Positions 1 through 10,784 of a stretch of DNA of 64,000 nt are shown here, one piece after another (within the stretch, counting starts at the first letter, position 1; the number at the start of each line of letters is the position of its first letter). The position numbers and the translations under genes are program-made. The stretch is taken from the NCBI RefSeq assembly GCF_023091745.1, contig NC_068922.1, positions 81,439,533 to 81,503,532 of the forward strand. Direction: 5' to 3'. The notes beneath the pieces are model-generated. The model searched no databases, had not been told where the DNA came from, and saw only the letters and a program-made list of their open reading frames with translations. This DNA comes from Budorcas taxicolor (Eukaryota > Chordata > Mammalia > Artiodactyla > Bovidae).

Positions 1-312
1 TTTTTAAAAAAATGAATTTATAAGTAATTGTTCTGAAAAGCCTCAGTTTTAATTTCTAATATAGCAAATTTGTGTAGCTCTAATATGCATCAATAAAAGC
101 ACTCTGGGATTCCTCAACAATTTTTAACAGTTTTAAAAGAGAGAACAAAGCTTCAAAAACTGCTCCCTTTCCCCCTCGCTACAGAAGGAATAGGTGTTCA
201 TGATGAAATATACGGAGAGCAAACGTAAAAGCAACAATAATCTATAATCTCGTCACTGAGAAGCACTCTCTTTTGGAGTTTGTCTCACTCGCTGTCAATC
301 CGCAAATACTGT
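1..312. other. Unannotated AT-rich intergenic sequence
   Basis: No gene, splice-site pair with coding potential or recognisable repeat is seen. Confidence 0.6.
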
Positions 313-434
313 TCGGTCACTAAGCTGCGTCTGACTCTTCACGACCCCATGGACTGTAACTTGCCAGGGCTCCTCCGTCCATGGAGTTTTTTCAGGCAAG
401 GATGTTGGAGTGGGTGGCCATTTCCTTCTCCAAT
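313..434 (-). repeat. Bov-tA SINE, partial
   Basis: This is an antisense fragment from GTCACTAAGCTGCGTCTGAC to CATTTCCTTCTCCAA; the tRNA-related part is missing. Short open frames over it are SINE-derived. Confidence 0.85.
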
Positions 435-1228
435 CACAAATATTAATGATTCTGCAATACCGTTTTGAAGCTAAGACATCGTGCTTTTTTTTTTAAATCA
501 CTGTAAACCCTGCCAAATATGTCATTTAAAAGAGTGTTGGGAGTCCCTTTGTGTGGCTGTGTCCCAGATGGGACGTGCTAACTGTGTTACACAGCTGAGC
601 GTCTGACATTTTCCACTCTGATGAACATGACAGAGATGGGCATCCTTACAGCAACATTACTGAAGTCACTTCCTCGATTTGCCTCTGAGAAGCATTTCCC
701 AGATGTTGAATGTGGGATCAAAGCATAGTCATGCTTTAAAGGCATCTGATACACGTGGTCAAATTCCTCTCCACTAGACGGGCTTCCACGAGGCCGGGGA
801 CTGGTTCTCCATCACTCATGAATATATTCTGTATTTCTACAGATGAAGGGATGAGTGAACCAGTGTGTGAGAGGGACAGAGTCTTTGTGTCCAGGTTAAA
901 TCTGGACATTCATAGTTAAAAATTATTTTATATTTGCTTAGTGAAAAAGGATGACCTCACGTCAGTACTCCACCTCGTAATTTTTTCCTCCTTAGTGAAC
1001 ATGAGGGTGAAAACGTTGTCACATGTTTATTGGACACGTGTCTTTATTCTTTGTCAGCTGCCAAAACAATTGACTCTTAATACCCGATTCCTTTTATTTT
1101 CTAGGACTTGGCTTCCGTCCTGATCAGCTTTCATTACACAACCAAGGCAGAGGTGGAAATAAGTGATGTGAGGGCCATGATCTTAGTGACTCATCTCCCT
1201 GGTGTTGGTAGAGAGAAGGGTGTTTCTA
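435..1228. other. Unannotated intergenic sequence
   Basis: This is unique-looking sequence of mixed composition. Short open frames exist but none resembles a known protein. Confidence 0.6.
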
Positions 1229-2128
1229 AAAAAAAAATTTTTTTTGAGTATAGTTGATTTACAATGCTGTGTTAGTTTCAGCCATACAGCAAAGTGCAAG
1301 AGAATCAATTATCCATGTACACGTATCCACTCTTTTTTAGATTCTTTCCCCATATAGGCTATTTCAGAATGTTGAGTAGAGTTCCCTGTGTGGTACGGTA
1401 GGTCCTTATTAGCTCTCCATTTTATCTATAGTAGTGTATACATGTCAATCCCAAGCTCCCAATTTATCCCTCTCCCTCTTACCCGCTAGGTGACCATAAG
1501 TTTGCTTTCTCCGCCTGTATCTCTATTCCTGTTTTGTCGATAAGCTCGTGTTTGCTTTTTTGAGACCCTACATATAGGCAATATCATATGATATTTGTCT
1601 TTCTCTATCTGACTTCAGTACGACAATCTCTAGGTCCAGCCGTGTTGCTGCAAATGGGATTATTCATTCTCTCTTGTGGCTGAGTAACATTCCCTTATGT
1701 GTGTGCCGCGTCTGTGTGCACGTGTGCACGCATGCAGCCTCAGTCCCTGTGGTCGTGTCTGACTCTTTTCAACCCTGTGAACTGTAGCCCCCCAGGCTCC
1801 TCTGTCCATTGGATTTTCCCAGGCGAGAATACTGGAGTGGGTTGCCATTTCCTTCTCCATGGGATCTTCCCAACCAACCGAGGGATCAAACCCGCATCTC
1901 TTGTGTTTCCTGCATTGCAAATAGATTCGTTACCCGTTGAGCTACCTGAGAAGCCATGTCTTTATCCATATGACCCAGCAATCCCACTCCTGGACGTATA
2001 TTTAGAGAAACCCATAATTTGAAAAGACACATGTACCCCAGTGTTCACAGCAGCACTATTCACAGCAGCCAGGACATGGAAGCCACCTGGATGTCCATTG
2101 GCGGAGGAACAGCTAAAAGGAAGAGAGT
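1229..2128. mobile_element. L1 3' end with 5' inversion (twin-primed), split by a Bov-tA
   Basis: Positions 1229-1710 are the antisense of an L1 3' end, beginning at a poly-T run. Positions 1956-2128 are L1 in the opposite, sense orientation (CCCAGCAATCCCACTCCTGG onward). In L1 coordinates the inverted piece ends just where the antisense piece begins, the signature of twin priming. A Bov-tA occupies the junction at 1712-1955. Confidence 0.8.
1712..1955 (-). repeat. Bov-tA SINE at the L1 inversion junction
   Basis: This is a full-length antisense copy from the GTGTGTGCACG-type start to GAGCTACCTGAGAAGCC at the tRNA-derived end. It is moderately diverged and has lost most CpGs. Confidence 0.9.
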
Positions 2129-2316
2129 TTTTAAAAGCAGGAATTAATTTAATAATCAGGGAACTTCAAATGAGAATTCACAGTTCAAACTGGGAAAGGG
2201 CTTGAAAGTAGCCTCTTATCACTGTTGGAATGGACTGGATATTGGCTGTGCCTTTTTAAAGAGCCATGTTCTAATGTTACTAACTATAGATTACGTTCAA
2301 ATTTCACAAAATTTTA

Positions 2317-2345
2317 TGCTGCTGCTGCTGCTGCTAAGTCGCTTC
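2317..2345 (-). repeat. Bov-A2 end fragment with (GCT)n
   Basis: A run of five to six GCT units followed by AAGTCGCTTC matches the 3' tip of an antisense Bov-A2; the rest is absent. Confidence 0.6.
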
Positions 2346-2759
2346 CGGCCATTATTTGTTTTCACACCTTATTCAAAATTCCACGTTGTATTTAGTTTTA
2401 CTGAGCATTTTAGCAGCATGCAACAAATTCTGGTAAATTATTTTTTCATTTTTACTCCGATACAAACATTTTCAAGTTTCCCTTGTTATGGCTTCTTAGA
2501 TTCACCCATCATTTAAAAGTGTGGATTTAATTTCCAAATAGATGGGATTTTTAAAAGTGCCTTTGATATAATTTCTCATTTAAATGCTTTCTTCTCTGCC
2601 ATCACCCTCTGTGTCTTTTTCCATCTTCTAACTTTATAGAGGCTTTCCGTGGATAAGTCAAAGATCTCTCTTGGTAAATGTCACGTCACACTTGAAAATA
2701 TGTGGGTTATTTTCAGATATCTTTTGATATTTATTTCTAACATAACTCCACAGTGAACA

Positions 2760-3110
2760 GACTCTGCATGATTTCAACACCTTTAGACCATGAGATGTTT
2801 GCACCTTGTTTATGTCCCTGGATATGTTCTAGTGTCTCCTAGTTTAAAGTCTATGGGAACGTGAATAGAATTTGTATCCCACTGTTGCGTGAAAACTGAA
2901 TAAATCTTAATTTTGCTGAATTGGTTCACAGTGTTTTTCAGGTCTTTTATATCCTTCTACTTTTCTGCCTATTCATTCTCTCAATTTTTGAGAGTTTGAT
3001 ATTGAAATTCCAACTAGGAATCTTAATTTACCTACTTAAAAAATAATTGTAATCTACAGTCGAACTGTATGCAACTTTGTTCTGTATTTTCCAAGTCTCC
3101 TGTAAATGTG
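2760..3110 (-). mobile_element. Old L1 ORF2 fragment, antisense
   Basis: The stretch around CAGGTCTTTTATATCCTTCT and CTCAATTTTTGAGAGTTTGA matches antisense L1 ORF2 in the region before the C-terminus. Many substitutions and stops show it is long dead. Its left edge may extend to about 2600. Confidence 0.6.
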
Positions 3111-3159
3111 TTACCATAGAAACAAAGAGCCGTGTTCCCTGTTCAGGTTCTGACCCACG

Positions 3160-3352
3160 TGCCGCCCCCCACCCCCAGCCTCTCTCCCCCTCTGGCCCTG
3201 AGATCCCCCCACCCCCAGCCTTTTTCCCCCCTCCCCCTCTGGCCCTGAGATCCCCCCACCCCCAGCCTTTCTCCCCCCGCCCCCTCTGGCCCTGAGATGC
3301 CCCTGCGCCCAGCCTCTCTCCCCCTCTTCCCTTCTGGCCCTGAGATCCCACG
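3160..3352 (+). repeat. C-rich minisatellite, about four units
   Basis: The motif CTGGCCCTGAGATCCCCCCA followed by CCCCCAGCC and a C/T run recurs about four times with period 40 to 60 bp. The minus strand is G-rich and yields low-complexity glycine/arginine open frames that are not genes. Confidence 0.85.
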
Positions 3353-3596
3353 TCATTTTCCATTTGTCCTCACCTCGTGCTGCCATTTTTCTGAGGGCAA
3401 ATTTAAAAGAAACGGGAGCTGCTGCTTCTGGGCAAGTTTCTATCAAGAGTACCAAAAAGAAGAGGAGACACCATTGTCTCCATGAAAATGTGCACACACC
3501 CTTGTGAAAATGAAGGTACATGCCTTTCATAGGACACACGTTTAGCGTGACCTCACACACGACACTACAGTGCAATGTGTGATACATGTTTGTTGT

Positions 3597-3803
3597 TCTA
3601 AGGTCACTAAGTCACGTCTGACTCCTTCGGGACCCCATGCACTGTAGCCCACCAGGCTTCTCTCTCTGTGGGATTTCCCAGGCAAGAATACTGGAGTGGG
3701 TTGCCATTTCCTTCTCCAGGAGATCTTCCCACCCCAGGGATCAAACCTGTGTCTCATGCGTTGGCAGGCGAGTTCTTTATACTGAGCTACCAGGAAAGCC
3801 CAT
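3597..3803 (-). repeat. Bov-tA SINE
   Basis: This antisense copy runs from TCACTAAGTCACGTCTGACT to GAGCTACCAGGAAAGCCC and abuts the BovB copy at 3812. Confidence 0.92.
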
Positions 3804-3811
3804 AATATATA

Positions 3812-4232
3812 TTTCAGTTCAGTTCAGTTCAGCCGCTCAGTCATGCCCGACTCTTTGCGACCCCATGAATCGCAGCACACCAGGCCTCCCTGTCCATCAC
3901 CAACTCCTGGAGTTCACTCAGACTCATGTCCATCGAGTCCGTGATGCCATCCAACCATCTCATCCTCTGTCGTGCCCTTCTCCTCCTGCCCCCAATCCCT
4001 CCCAGGATCAGAGTCTTTTCCAATGAGTCAGCTCTTCACATGAGGTGGCCAAAGTACTGGAGTTTCAGCTTTAGCATCATTCCTTCCGAAGAAATCCCAG
4101 AGCTGATCTCCTTCAGAATGGACTGGTTGGATCTCCTTGCAGTCCAAGGGACTCTCAAGAGTCTTCTCCAACACCACAGTTCAAAAGCATCAATTCTTCA
4201 GCGCTCAGCTTTCTTCACAGTCCAACTGTCAC
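3812..4232 (-). mobile_element. BovB LINE 3' end, 5'-truncated
   Basis: The left end is the (AGTTC)n tail of BovB on the minus strand; the body encodes the C-terminal part of ORF2 (minus frame with RMRWLDGITDSMDMSLSELQ). It truncates at CAGTCCAACTGTCAC. It forms a head-to-head inverted pair with the copy at 4944. Confidence 0.93.
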
Positions 4233-4239
4233 TATATAT

Positions 4240-4943
4240 TAAATGTATATAAAGATTTAGTTGCATATATTTAGTATGCAAAGTGTGTGTGTTTAAAGCA
4301 ACAGGAATGATTTTTTTTTTCATCCAAATATAACTACCACTAAAAAAAAAAAACAAACTGAAAAGCATGCCTAGGCATCAAGCTGTTTTTAGATGGAGAG
4401 TTTATACCAACATGTGTATTACATACCCTGCTATCTCTGAACCTGTAGACACTTGAGTTTTTGAGTCTCAACAAGACTCTCAAATGATGGCCATCTATCT
4501 TTCTCTTGTACTTAGGTAGAAGCTTTAAGTCAAGCGTTGTGAGTGTTTTTCTTTCCCTCAGGAGAAGGATATTTCCCAATTCACCCCATGCAATGTTTAG
4601 ACATCTGGGTTATCTTAGCCTCTCTAAAGAGTCAGAGCTGAGAAATTGAGAAAAGTATCTCTAAGGCCCTATAACGTACACTGCTCTGACAGGTTAGAAC
4701 AGACACTGCAGGCAAAGAGAGACGGCAGACTTTTCACAGGCGGATCTAACATTCCCCACGTGGCCATATGTATATCTTCCTTCTCCCATGACAGGGTTTC
4801 CAAACTTCAATTGCTCACTTTCGGTTTGTGCCAGGCCTCCCCTGCCACCTACACTCTTACTTACATGTTTCATTTAAATTGATTCATTAGATACGACTGC
4901 CATAAAAGGAAAACCGATGTTACTTCCCACAATTAAAAGGTAA
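4240..4943. other. Unique spacer between two inverted BovB copies
   Basis: About 700 bp of AT-rich sequence with no gene or repeat that I can name. Confidence 0.6.
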
Positions 4944-5353
4944 CACTGTGAAGAAAGCTGAGTGCAGAAGAATTGATGCTTTTGAACTGTGGTGTTGGAG
5001 AAATCTCTTGAGAGTCCCTTGGACTGCAAGGAGATCCAACCAGTCCATTCTGAAGGAGTTCAGCCCTGGGATTTCTTTGGAGGGAATGATGCTAAAGCTG
5101 AAACTCCAGTACTTTGGCCACCTCATGCGAAGAGTTGACTCATTGGAAAAGACCCTGATGCTGGGAGGGATTGGGGGCAGGAGGAGAAGGGGACGACCGA
5201 GGATGAGATGGCTGGATGGCATCACGGACTCGATGGACGTGAGTCTGAGTGAGCTCTGGGAGATGGTGATGGACAGGGAGGCCTGGCGTGCTGCGATTCA
5301 TGGGGTCGCAAAGAGTCGGACAGGACTGAGCGACTGAACTGAACTGAACTGAA
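4944..5353 (+). mobile_element. BovB LINE 3' end, 5'-truncated
   Basis: The copy encodes RIDAFELWCWRNLLRVPWTA through GRPRMRWLDGITDSMDVSLS, the C-terminal tail of the BovB reverse transcriptase, and ends in GACTGAACTGAACTGAACTG. It retains many CpGs, which suggests it is fairly young. Confidence 0.94.
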
Positions 5354-5695
5354 GAGCTTTCCTGGTGTCTCAGCTTTCCCGCTGCCTGCCAATGCAGGAG
5401 ACACGGGTTTGATCCCTGGCCCAGGAAGATCACACATGCCGCAGAGCAACTGAGCCTGCGCGCTAAAACTGGTGGGCCCGTGCTCTGAAGTCTGGGGGCC
5501 AAAACTACTGAGCCACGAGCTGCAACCACTGAGGACCTCAACCCCACAGTCCACGCTCCGGGAGAGAAGCCGCCGCAGTGAGCAGCCCGCACGCCGCGAG
5601 CAGAGAGCGACCCCGCCCACCGCGACTGCAGACAAGCCTGCGCACCAGTCAAGACCCGGCGCAGGCGAAAAGGAAGCTAAGAACATGAATGCAGG
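5354..5695 (+). repeat. CHR-1-type tRNA-Glu SINE
   Basis: After a TTTCCTGGTGTCTCAG start and the box-B-like GGGTTTGATCCC, the copy continues with the CHR-1 body (CACATGCCGCAGAGCAACTG, then repeated ACTACTGAGCC-type units). It is immediately 3' of the BovB tail. Open frames across it are spurious. Confidence 0.8.
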
Positions 5696-5699
5696 ACTT

Positions 5700-6362
5700 G
5701 GAAAAAGGCAACATTCAAAAACAAACGTCAGACAATGAAGGGTTCACATTTGATTCATAGCTAGGTGCTGTTGCCTGCTGGAGATCCATACCACCTTGTT
5801 CTGTAAAAAGATGTTAAAGAAATTCCAGCATCAGACTGAGATTTCCTCCTTGACACAGTTAGAAGCAGTAATTCACACCTGAGATAAAGTTGCACGGAGA
5901 ATAATTTCCCCACCTCCTTACCTGGTGAGTTAATGTTATTTAAAGCTCCTCTTATTTACAAGGGAATTTTGTTCTCCATCACCCCGGGTAAGGACGCCGT
6001 AATTTGTGAAACTCTGTCCCTAGTGTACTATTAACCATTTATCAATTGAATTCAAAATGTTTGTATTGCCACCTGGTTTGCTTCCGTCTACCGTGTCAGC
6101 CTGTTAGTGACTGAGCAATTACTACATTGTGCTATGTTTTTCAAATCCTGACAAAGCTCTTTCAGATGGCCTTTCACGCTATTTTCGTCATTCCCACTGC
6201 CCGTTTCATAGAAGAGAAAAGGGAGGCTTAGAGAAGTTAAATTTAGCCAAGTTTTCTCACAACTGGAATCGACAGAGCTGAAATTCAAACCTGGACCTGA
6301 TACTGCTTGTAATAACTTAGCATCGCTAACCCTTCAGATCCACCACCAGCCTCACTACATTG
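5700..6362. other. Unannotated intergenic sequence
   Basis: No gene seen. A short stretch near 6190-6280 (GAGAAAAGGGAGGCTTAGAG) may be a decayed MIR core. Confidence 0.55.
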
Positions 6363-6570
6363 AGTGCCCTCCCCAGTGGCTCAGTGGTAAAGAATCAGCC
6401 TGCAATGCGGGAGACACAGGTTCGATCCCTGGATCAGGAAGATCCCCTGAAGAGGGGAATGGCTACCCACTCCAGTAGTCTTGCCAGGAGGATTCCATGG
6501 ACAGAAGAGCCTGGCAAGCTAATGTCCATGGGGTCGCAAAGAGTCAGGCAAGACTGAGCAGCTAACACTT
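6363..6570 (+). repeat. Bov-tA SINE
   Basis: A sense copy with recognisable A box (GTGGCTCAGTGG) and B box (GGTTCGATCCC), ending GAGTCAGGCAAGACTGAGCA. Confidence 0.93.
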
Positions 6571-6649
6571 TATGGGTCAGTTACAGTTGGAGAAGGTGAT
6601 CTCTGTCATTCCTCATCAGTTGCCCCCTAGAAGCATCTAAACACCTGTC

Positions 6650-6818
6650 CGCTCATCCATCCACCCAACCATGCCCTCTACCCCCCATTCACCTACCTAC
6701 CCACCTGCCCATCCAGCCAAATGCCCACCATCCACTCTCCCACTTATCCACCCCTCCACCTGGTCATTGTCCATCCATTCAGCCAGCTAGCCATCCATCC
6801 ATCCGTCCACCCTTCTTT
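6650..6818 (+). repeat. Degenerate (CCAT/CCAC)n tetranucleotide array
   Basis: The stretch is dominated by CATCCATCCACCCAACCATG-like repeats with scattered substitutions, an old CCAT-type microsatellite. Confidence 0.85.
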
Positions 6819-6824
6819 CCTTTC

Positions 6825-6935
6825 AACATTTATTAAGCACTTGTCATGTGAAGGCTTTGTACCAAGCGCTAAGATTACAAGAGGATACAAAGATACAAAA
6901 AGTACAGTTTTATCTGAGCCACAGATGAACGGGGA
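6825..6935 (+). repeat. L2-type ancient LINE fragment
   Basis: ACATTTATTAAGCACTTGTC followed by a GTACCAAGCGCTAAGATTAC stretch resembles the common L2 motif of increasing then decaying similarity. Family assignment is tentative. Confidence 0.45.
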
Positions 6936-6939
6936 GAAA

Positions 6940-7790
6940 CACATATGTGTGTGCATGAAGTAGAAATAGTGTTCACACAGCAGTCAGAAAAGGGAGAATA
7001 CAGCCTGAGGTGACCCCCGGCTCAGCCTCGGGGGAAGAACAGCTCCCGCAGGAAGCAGCGTGTACGTGAGGGTGGACTCGCAAAGCAGCACCGGCCAGGA
7101 GAAGGCCAGGGCTCCGGTGGGCGCGGGAGGTCGCTCCTGGCCCAGAGTTGGTGTGTGAAAGGCCCCCCATTTCAGTTCAAGGGGACCCCTCAGCCCCTGC
7201 TGCTCGCCCTGGGCACTCAGATTCTTGCCTGGACTTTCTCTGCTAAGGATTTGGGTTTCCATTCGTATTTGCATTCTGATGTTGGCTGAATCACGGTCAA
7301 TATTGTCTCAGTTCCTTTGGCACCAGGATTAAATGCTACAATATTACTCAGAGCAATTAACCTTTAGAGTTCAGCCCGGCGTATCCACCGCATGTCTGTC
7401 CAACAAGAGAATGGGCGTTTCCCTCGCTCATTTCTCCTGGCTCAGGGCTGCCTGTTGGGAGCATTTAATGCAGAATTATTTTGCCTGCAGACAAATGGCT
7501 TAGAAGTTTTCTCCGATCTTGGAGGTTAAGCCGGTACAGGGCTTGCTGTTTTAGCATCCCCTCTGAGGCCATGATTCCCCCCGCCCCGTACCCACACCCA
7601 GCTGTTCTATAGTGGGGCTGCGGGTTGAAAGCCAGTGTCTGTTTCCTTCACCCCTTTGCAAAGAACACAGGGGTGTTATGACCTAGCAGTACATGTTGCT
7701 AAGTCTATGGGCAACTCACACTTGCCAGTTCCAAAACACTCCAGTGCCTGACGTTGGTTTCATTTGCAAACTTGAGGAAAAGTGGCTTTG
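6940..7790. other. Unannotated intergenic sequence, part GC-rich
   Basis: Positions 7000-7230 are GC-rich without CpG-island density. Open frames on the minus strand here match nothing known. Confidence 0.55.
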
Positions 7791-7794
7791 GAAG

Positions 7795-7985
7795 TGGAAA
7801 GGCTGTGGCCTTGGGCAAGTGGCTTCACTGCTTTGGGCTCTGGTTTTGTCGCCTGTGGAAACGAGACGCCGCTAGTGCCTGCTTCCCGCAGTTTTTATGA
7901 GGACGAAACAAGTTAATATTTGAAGTGTTCGGAATAGTTCCTGGCACACAGTGAGCAAAGAAATGTTTGTCAAACGCAATAAAGG
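7795..7985 (+). repeat. MIR SINE
   Basis: CCTTGGGCAAGTGGCTTCAC and GTTCCTGGCACACAGTGAGC mark the core and 3' part. Confidence 0.75.
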
Positions 7986-8014
7986 AAGGTGTGCGGCTTA
8001 GGACAGGGCGTTAG

Positions 8015-8225
8015 AGCAGAGGTGTCTGAGCCAGGCGGACGTGGGAGCCAGGGTGGGTTCTGCCACCTCCTCGCCGTGTGGCCCTGGGCGGTGACTTCAT
8101 GCCTCTGGTGCTCAGTTTATTCACTGCTCAAATGCGGGTAATAATCCTTCCTCCCTCTTAGGGCTAGGTGGGGCTGAAGCGAGGTCGTGCACACAGCCTT
8201 CGGGCGCGGACCTCCACAATAAATG
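8015..8225 (+). repeat. MIR SINE
   Basis: TGGCCCTGGGCGGTGACTTC, then TGCTCAGTTTATTCACTGCT and GCGGGTAATAATCC, follow the MIR consensus order. Confidence 0.75.
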
Positions 8226-8236
8226 CTCACGCGCGT

Positions 8237-8434
8237 GTGTGCACGCTCAGTCATGTCCGACTCTTTGTGACCCCAGGGACTGTAGCCCGCCAGGCTCTCC
8301 TGTCCACGGGATTTCCCAGGCAAGAACACTGGAGTTGTTGTCATTTCCTCCTCCAGGGGATCTTCCTGACCCAGGGATCGAACTTGTGTCTCCTGCATTG
8401 CAGGCAGGTTCTCCACCACTGGAGCCACCTGCAT
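8237..8434 (-). repeat. Bov-tA SINE
   Basis: An antisense copy from CACGCTCAGTCATGTCCGAC to ACTGGAGCCACCTG; the last bases of the tRNA head are lost. Confidence 0.92.
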
Positions 8435-8759
8435 TATTATTCCCCAACTGGAACCCTAGGCGAGTTGGCCAAATGAAAACTCACAGAAGCAGATTTGCAA
8501 AGAGAAGACCTTGCAATTCCAACCCCCTGCCCTTCTCCTGCAGGTTCTAGAGTGTCGACTATGTGTCAGGGGTCTCTGTAGGGGGCAGAAAGGACCCGGG
8601 TCCATCTAGACAGCAGTCCTGGGATGCAGATAATATTGGCTTTATTATATAAATGTGGATCCTGAGTCTTGGTGACTTGCCCGAGGCAACCGAAGCACTC
8701 AGTGGCAAAGACAGCATTTGAGCCCGTGTCTGCCTCCCCACCAGTCCTTGGCCAGCCCT

Positions 8760-8880
8760 GGGCAGTGCTGGAATCAGACAGACCTGGGTTTGAATCCACT
8801 TTGCCTTTTGCCAGCTGTGGGACCGACTGTGTCTCACTGCTCTCCTATTGCCTGCAAATTCCTCATCTCTGAAGTATGAA
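8760..8880 (+). repeat. MIR SINE
   Basis: AGACCTGGGTTTGAATCCAC with GCCAGCTGTGGGACC and TTCCTCATCTCTGAA is a well-kept MIR 5' half and core. Confidence 0.75.
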
Positions 8881-8884
8881 GACC

Positions 8885-9716
8885 GGTCACAGCGACTCTC
8901 GGGCCGGCTGGTGAAGATTAAGAGCCCAGGGAGCTTGGCGCTTCTGCCTGGGCCACAGGAAGCACTGCCTGGAGGTTTGCAGCGGTTAATTTACTGCCTT
9001 GGAGCTACTCTCGTGATTCAGCGTGCTGGAACGTGGCTCCAAGTTTCCAAAGAAGAGAAGTTTTGAAAACCGGAATCTACAGTTTTCCCCACCCTCTCAT
9101 GCTATCATTTATTGCTGCCGATTTCCTGGGAATCCTGTTTTTTCCCTAAGTTACAGTGTGCAAACTCTCATAAAAGGACACTGCCTTGTTTAAAAGCCAT
9201 GAACAGCTGTTTGGAGAGCATGTGTTGTCTGGAGTTTCTCAAACAATCCCACACCCTTGCCACCAAGTTGCTGTTGGGAAGAGCAACTTGCCAGTCCTGG
9301 CAATTGCTGCTCCGAAAAGGCAAGTGTGTCAGTAACTGGGTCTCACCTCCACCGACTGTCTTCCAGTGTCTTTGGAATCATACGGCCAGAATCCAGGAGC
9401 CCTCCAGGGGGGCACCAGTCAGGGTCAGAAGGCGCCAGGTGACATGGTCAAATGAGGACGATTCAGGGGAACTGTATCTCCCAAGAGACTCATCCCCAAG
9501 GTGTGGGTGAGTCTCAGCCTGGAAATACAGTTTCCCAAGGAGTCTCAGCCTGGAAATACAGTAAACCCAAGGGGTAGCAGCCCTGGGCCCAGAAAGAAAG
9601 AGATGGCAGGAGAAAGCTGGTGGCTTAGAAAAGAACAGTGACTTCCTCCTGAGAGACATGGCCAGCCTGAGGTCATCTGTCCCTTGTCCCTGATGTCCTG
9701 GCTGGTACCCCACTGA
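8885..9716. other. Unannotated intergenic sequence with a 31 bp tandem duplication
   Basis: The only structure noted is two copies of a 31 bp unit beginning GAGTCTCAGCCTGGAAATAC at 9509 and 9540. Open frames of up to 151 aa around it have no recognisable domain. Confidence 0.6.
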
Positions 9717-9930
9717 GGGCTTCCCAGGTGGCTCAGCAGTAAAGAATCCACCTGCTGACACAGGAGACATCAGAGACGTGGGTTTGATCCCTGGGTCTGG
9801 AAGATTCCCCTGGAGGAGGAAGTGACAGTCCACTCCAGTATTCTTTCCTGGAAAATCCCGAGGGCAGAGGAGCCTGGAGGGCTACAGTCCACAGGATCAC
9901 ACAGAGGCAGTCTCGCCTGAGCGCACGTGA
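9717..9930 (+). repeat. Bov-tA SINE
   Basis: Starts GGCTTCCCAGGTGGCTCAGC and keeps GGTTTGATCCC as a decayed B box. The 3' end degrades around GCCTGAGCGCACGTGACTG. Confidence 0.9.
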
Positions 9931-10587
9931 CTGTGTCCCCGTTGGCCACGCTCAGCAGGGCGCCAAGGCGCACACAGCACTGCGCCCGCCCTGTGTGCAC
10001 ATCACCCACACAGACTGGCCTTGGAGGCAGCGTGTGGGCGGAGGGCTGGAAATGGAAGAGATGCCCCAGGAGAGGTCAGGCCCCCAAGTGGCCTGGATGA
10101 GATGTTTCTGGAGAAGCTAGTCCTGAAGACCAATGGTATCGCTGGTCAACTACTGGGCTAGCGACAGAAGGTACCAGTTAAAGTTGGGCAAGTCTTTTAA
10201 AACAACAATGTCAAGCTGCATTCCAGTCCACAAGCCACCATATCTGTTTCAGGGTGGTATATTTCAAAGCCCAGATAACAGAATGATTGCCGAAAGCAAA
10301 ACAGATCTTGCTACTCACCTCTGGATTAACTTTTCCTCCATCGCCTCTGGAAATAAATGGTTCTTTTCTTGCACACACGGAGCCTAGAAAACACACTCAG
10401 ATGCCCTCCGCATCCAAGGGCTCGTGGGAGTTGGTTATTCCATGGTCTGGGGTCTTCCTGTTCTTCTTCCTGTTGGATTTTACATAAATAGGACTCAATT
10501 ACGTTTGTCCCCATACCTGCTGACACGTACCTGTTAGTGATCACTGACATAAATGATAAATAGTTCAGTAAACTAGCGGGATCAGGG
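9931..10587. other. Unannotated intergenic sequence
   Basis: No gene or named repeat; a perfect 10 bp palindrome AGTGATCACT lies near 10538. Confidence 0.55.
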
Positions 10588-10784
10588 GCCTCCTAGGTGG
10601 CGCCAGTGAGGGAGAGCTCACTGGACAATGAAGAAGACGAAAGGGATGTGGGTTCATCCTTGGCTCCGGAAGACCCCCTGGAGGGCGCACGGCAACCCAC
10701 TCCAGTTCCTGCCTGGAGAGCCCCATGGACAGAGGAGCCTGGCGGGCTACAGGCTGTAAGGTCGCAATGAAGTGACTTAGCCCA
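10588..10784 (+). repeat. Bov-tA SINE, diverged
   Basis: The head (CCTCCTAGGTGGCGCCAGTG) is rearranged but CCCACTCCAGTTCCTGCCTG and CATGGACAGAGGAGCCTGGC are clear. Confidence 0.85.

Noticed and set aside
3028..3587. Gly/Arg-rich minus-strand frames of 111-158 aa
   Set aside because: Translation of the C-rich minisatellite; no protein family.
6363..6470. tRNA gene from A/B-box-like sequence
   Set aside because: The boxes are part of the tRNA-derived head of Bov-tA; no cloverleaf with acceptor stem was found here or in the other SINEs.
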